Positions 4,313 through 6,291 of a DNA stretch of 6,291 nucleotides are shown one piece after another. A program made the position numbers and the translations under genes. Positions within the stretch are counted from its first letter, which is position 1; each line of letters begins with the position of its first letter. The stretch spans positions 1-6,291 of the forward strand of contig CALZAP010000093.1 of assembly GCA_945614335.1 (NCBI GenBank). The letters run 5' to 3'. The stretch comes from an uncultured Prevotella sp. Its GTDB lineage: Bacteria; Bacteroidota; Bacteroidia; Bacteroidales; Bacteroidaceae. Below the pieces are notes generated by a model. That model ran no database searches. It saw nothing but the letters and a program-made list of their open reading frames with translations, and was not told the origin of the DNA.

Positions 4313-6291
4313 TCAGCATTTTTCAATGCTTATATTGACCTTTACCACATCGAGGTCAACCTCCAGTCCGTCGTTGTCTGCCAGTGCTATTGAGTCTGCA
4401 AGCACCTGGGTCTGGATATAGTCGCCAAAGCTCTCCACAGCCTTCTTCACTGGTTCTGCATCGCTCACGGTCACCTTTATGCGGTCTGTTATTTCCAGTC
4501 CGCCATCCTTGCGGAGATTCTGTATGCGGTTGATGAGTTCGCGCGCCATGCCCTCGTTGCGAAGTTCGTCTGTAAGCTCCACTTCAAGAGCCACGGTCAG
4601 GTTGCCTTCATTGCTTACGAGCCATCCGGGTATATCCTCGCTGATGATGTCAACGTCTGCAGCTTCCACCTTTACGGCATTTCCCTCGATGTCAAGGTTG
4701 ATAAATCCGTTCTGCTCGAGTTCAGCTATCTGCTCTTGCTCCAATGTAGTCATTGAGGCGGCAATAGCCTTCATCATCTTGCCAAACTTCTTACCCATGG
4801 TCCTGAAGTTACACTTTACCTTTTTGACAAGAATTCCCTGACCTTCAACGAATTTCAGTTCCTTCACATTCACTTCGTTCATCACGAGGTCCTTTACGGC
4901 TTCAATGTGTTTGCGCTGTGAATCGTCAACAGCCGGAACCATTATAGCCTGCAGTGGCTGGCGCACCTTGATATTCACCTTGCGACGAAGGGCAAGCACC
5001 ATGGATGTTATCTTCTGTGCCATGGCCATGCGGTCTTCAAGGTCTTTGTCTATCATCTCTTCATCAGCCTTCGGGAATGTGGCAAGGTGAACAGAGCATA
5101 CATTGTCCCTGCCGGTAGCCTTGGTGAGGTCGAGATAAAGCTGGTCGGCATAGAAAGGAGCAAACGGGGCCAGCAACTTCGCCACTGTCTCAAGACAGAT
5201 ATACAGTGTCTGGTAGGCAGAGAGCTTGTCGGTGCTCATCTCCTTGCCCCAGAAGCGTTTGCGGTTCAGGCGTACATACCAGTTGCTGAGGTCGTCGTTC
5301 ACGAAATTCTCTATCAGTCGTCCGGCGCGGGTTGGGTCATAGTTGTCCATTTCACGCTCCACTCCCTTTATCAGTGAATGTAACACTGAAAGTATCCATC
5401 GGTCTATTTCCGGACGCTCAGCCATAGGCACGTCTGGTTGCGAATAGTCAAATCCGTCGACGTTTGCATAGAGGCTGAAGAACGAGTAAGTATTGTATAA
5501 TGTTCCGAAGAACTTGCGTCTCACCTCGTCCACGCCTTCCTGGTCATACTTCAGGTTGTCCCAAGGCTCGGAGTTGGTCATCATGTAGAAGCGCACAGGG
5601 TCAGCACCATATTTCTCTATCTGTTCGAAAGGATTCACCACATTTCCCACGTGTTTCGACATCTTGTTTCCCTTGGCGTCCAGAACGAGTCCTGACGAGA
5701 TCACGTTCTTGAAAGCCACAGAGTCAAACACCATGGTGTCGATGGCATGTAGAGTGAAGAACCATCCACGGGTCTGGTCCACTCCCTCGTTGATGAAGTC
5801 AGCCGGATATGCTATTCTCTTGTCTATCAGTTCTCTGTTTTCGAAAGGATAGTGGATTTGAGCGTAAGGCATGGAGCCTGAGTCAAACCACACGTCAATA
5901 AGGTCAGACTCACGTTTCATCACCTTTCCTGAGTCGCTCACGAGGAAGATATTGTCCACATACGGGCGATGGAGGTCTATCCTGTCGTAGTTTTCCTGTG
6001 AATAGTCGCCTGGAACGAATCCGTTATCCTTCAACGGGTTGCTCTCCATCACTCCCGCAGCCACAGCCTTCTCTATTTCATCATACAGCTGCTGCATGCT
6101 TCCGATACATATCTCCAGTCCGTCCTCGTCGCGCCATATAGGAAGTGGAGTGCCCCAATATCTCGAACGCGAGAGGTTCCAGTCGTTGAGGTTGTCGAGC
6201 CAGTTGCCGAATCGTCCTGTACCTGTCGATTCCGGTTGCCAGTTGATGGTCTTGTTCAGTTCCGACATACGCTCCTTCTTTGCAGTGGAAC
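4313..6291 (-). CDS. ileS: Isoleucyl-tRNA synthetase, C-terminal part (5' end outside window)
   Basis: IleRS attaches isoleucine to tRNA-Ile in the cytoplasm and edits mischarged valine. The frame stays open to the right edge: seven more codons (STAKKER) precede the Met at 6266-6268, so that Met is internal. About 658 of probably 1,100-1,200 residues are visible; the HIGH motif and the start of the editing domain are missing. Counting from that Met, the class Ia core shows GRFGNWLDNLNDWNLSRSRY at 18-37, RYWGTPLPIW at 36-45, VWFDSGSMPY at 126-135, RGWFFTLH at 167-174 and the KMSKS-type loop as KMSKH at 202-206. The anticodon-binding helical domain begins near 285 (NDDLSNWYVRLNRKRFW at 324-340). 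The C-terminus (ELRNEGMARELINRIQNLRK at 568-587) is of the eukaryote-like/IleS2 type, and no four-Cys zinc module is present. It appears to be the first gene of the run. Confidence 0.96.
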   Translation of the reverse strand, partial: STAKKERMSELNKTINWQPESTGTGRFGNWLDNLNDWNLSRSRYWGTPLPIWRDEDGLEICIGSMQQLYDEIEKAVAAGVMESNPLKDNGFVPGDYSQENYDRIDLHRPYVDNIFLVSDSGKVMKRESDLIDVWFDSGSMPYAQIHYPFENRELIDKRIAYPADFINEGVDQTRGWFFTLHAIDTMVFDSVAFKNVISSGLVLDAKGNKMSKHVGNVVNPFEQIEKYGADPVRFYMMTNSEPWDNLKYDQEGVDEVRRKFFGTLYNTYSFFSLYANVDGFDYSQPDVPMAERPEIDRWILSVLHSLIKGVEREMDNYDPTRAGRLIENFVNDDLSNWYVRLNRKRFWGKEMSTDKLSAYQTLYICLETVAKLLAPFAPFYADQLYLDLTKATGRDNVCSVHLATFPKADEEMIDKDLEDRMAMAQKITSMVLALRRKVNIKVRQPLQAIMVPAVDDSQRKHIEAVKDLVMNEVNVKELKFVEGQGILVKKVKCNFRTMGKKFGKMMKAIAASMTTLEQEQIAELEQNGFINLDIEGNAVKVEAADVDIISEDIPGWLVSNEGNLTVALEVELTDELRNEGMARELINRIQNLRKDGGLEITDRIKVTVSDAEPVKKAVESFGDYIQTQVLADSIALADNDGLEVDLDVVKVNISIEKC

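Noticed and set aside
4479..5852. Several plus-strand frames of 60-120 codons opposite ileS
   Set aside because: They mirror a conserved synthetase frame and show no domain, start context or operon logic of their own.
1..6291. A new multi-gene system, mobile element, CRISPR array or RNA gene
   Set aside because: All long frames are recognisable housekeeping families with consistent strand and spacing. No terminal repeats, integrase or transposase, repeat-spacer pattern or tRNA/rRNA-like sequence was seen.

Overview
The window looks like a chromosomal housekeeping segment from a member of the Bacteroidota, most likely order Bacteroidales and Prevotella-like. This rests on protein character and gene order: an IleRS of the eukaryote-like/IleS2 type, a cysteine-free TraR/DksA-like protein, an LspA with a long periplasmic insertion, a DUF4296-type lipoprotein and a NupG-type nucleoside permease. 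Start codons are preceded by A/T-rich sequence with no convincing Shine-Dalgarno, which also fits this phylum. The genus assignment is an inference.

Every supported gene lies on the minus strand, so transcription runs from high to low coordinates. In that order they are: the 3' part of ileS (runs off the right edge), a TraR/DksA-like gene, lspA, a DUF4296-type lipoprotein gene, a 69-codon conserved-looking small gene, a nupG-like permease gene, rsmE, and the first 13 codons of a further gene that runs off the left edge. Gaps are 37, -4 (ATGA overlap), 8, 128, 12, 12 and 20 bases. This suggests one long operon, or two operons split at the 128-base gap at 2284-2411.

The content is mostly translation and envelope housekeeping. 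IleRS charges tRNA-Ile, RsmE methylates 16S rRNA, the DksA-like protein probably acts on RNA polymerase, and LspA cleaves prolipoprotein signal peptides. A predicted lipoprotein, a plausible LspA substrate, is encoded directly after lspA. The permease would import nucleosides.

I saw no mobile element, CRISPR array, RNA gene, toxin-antitoxin pair or defence system, and nothing that amounts to a new multi-gene system. The points most worth a second look are the DksA-like protein with all four zinc-ligand positions replaced, the unexplained 69-aa protein, and the 128-base gap before it.
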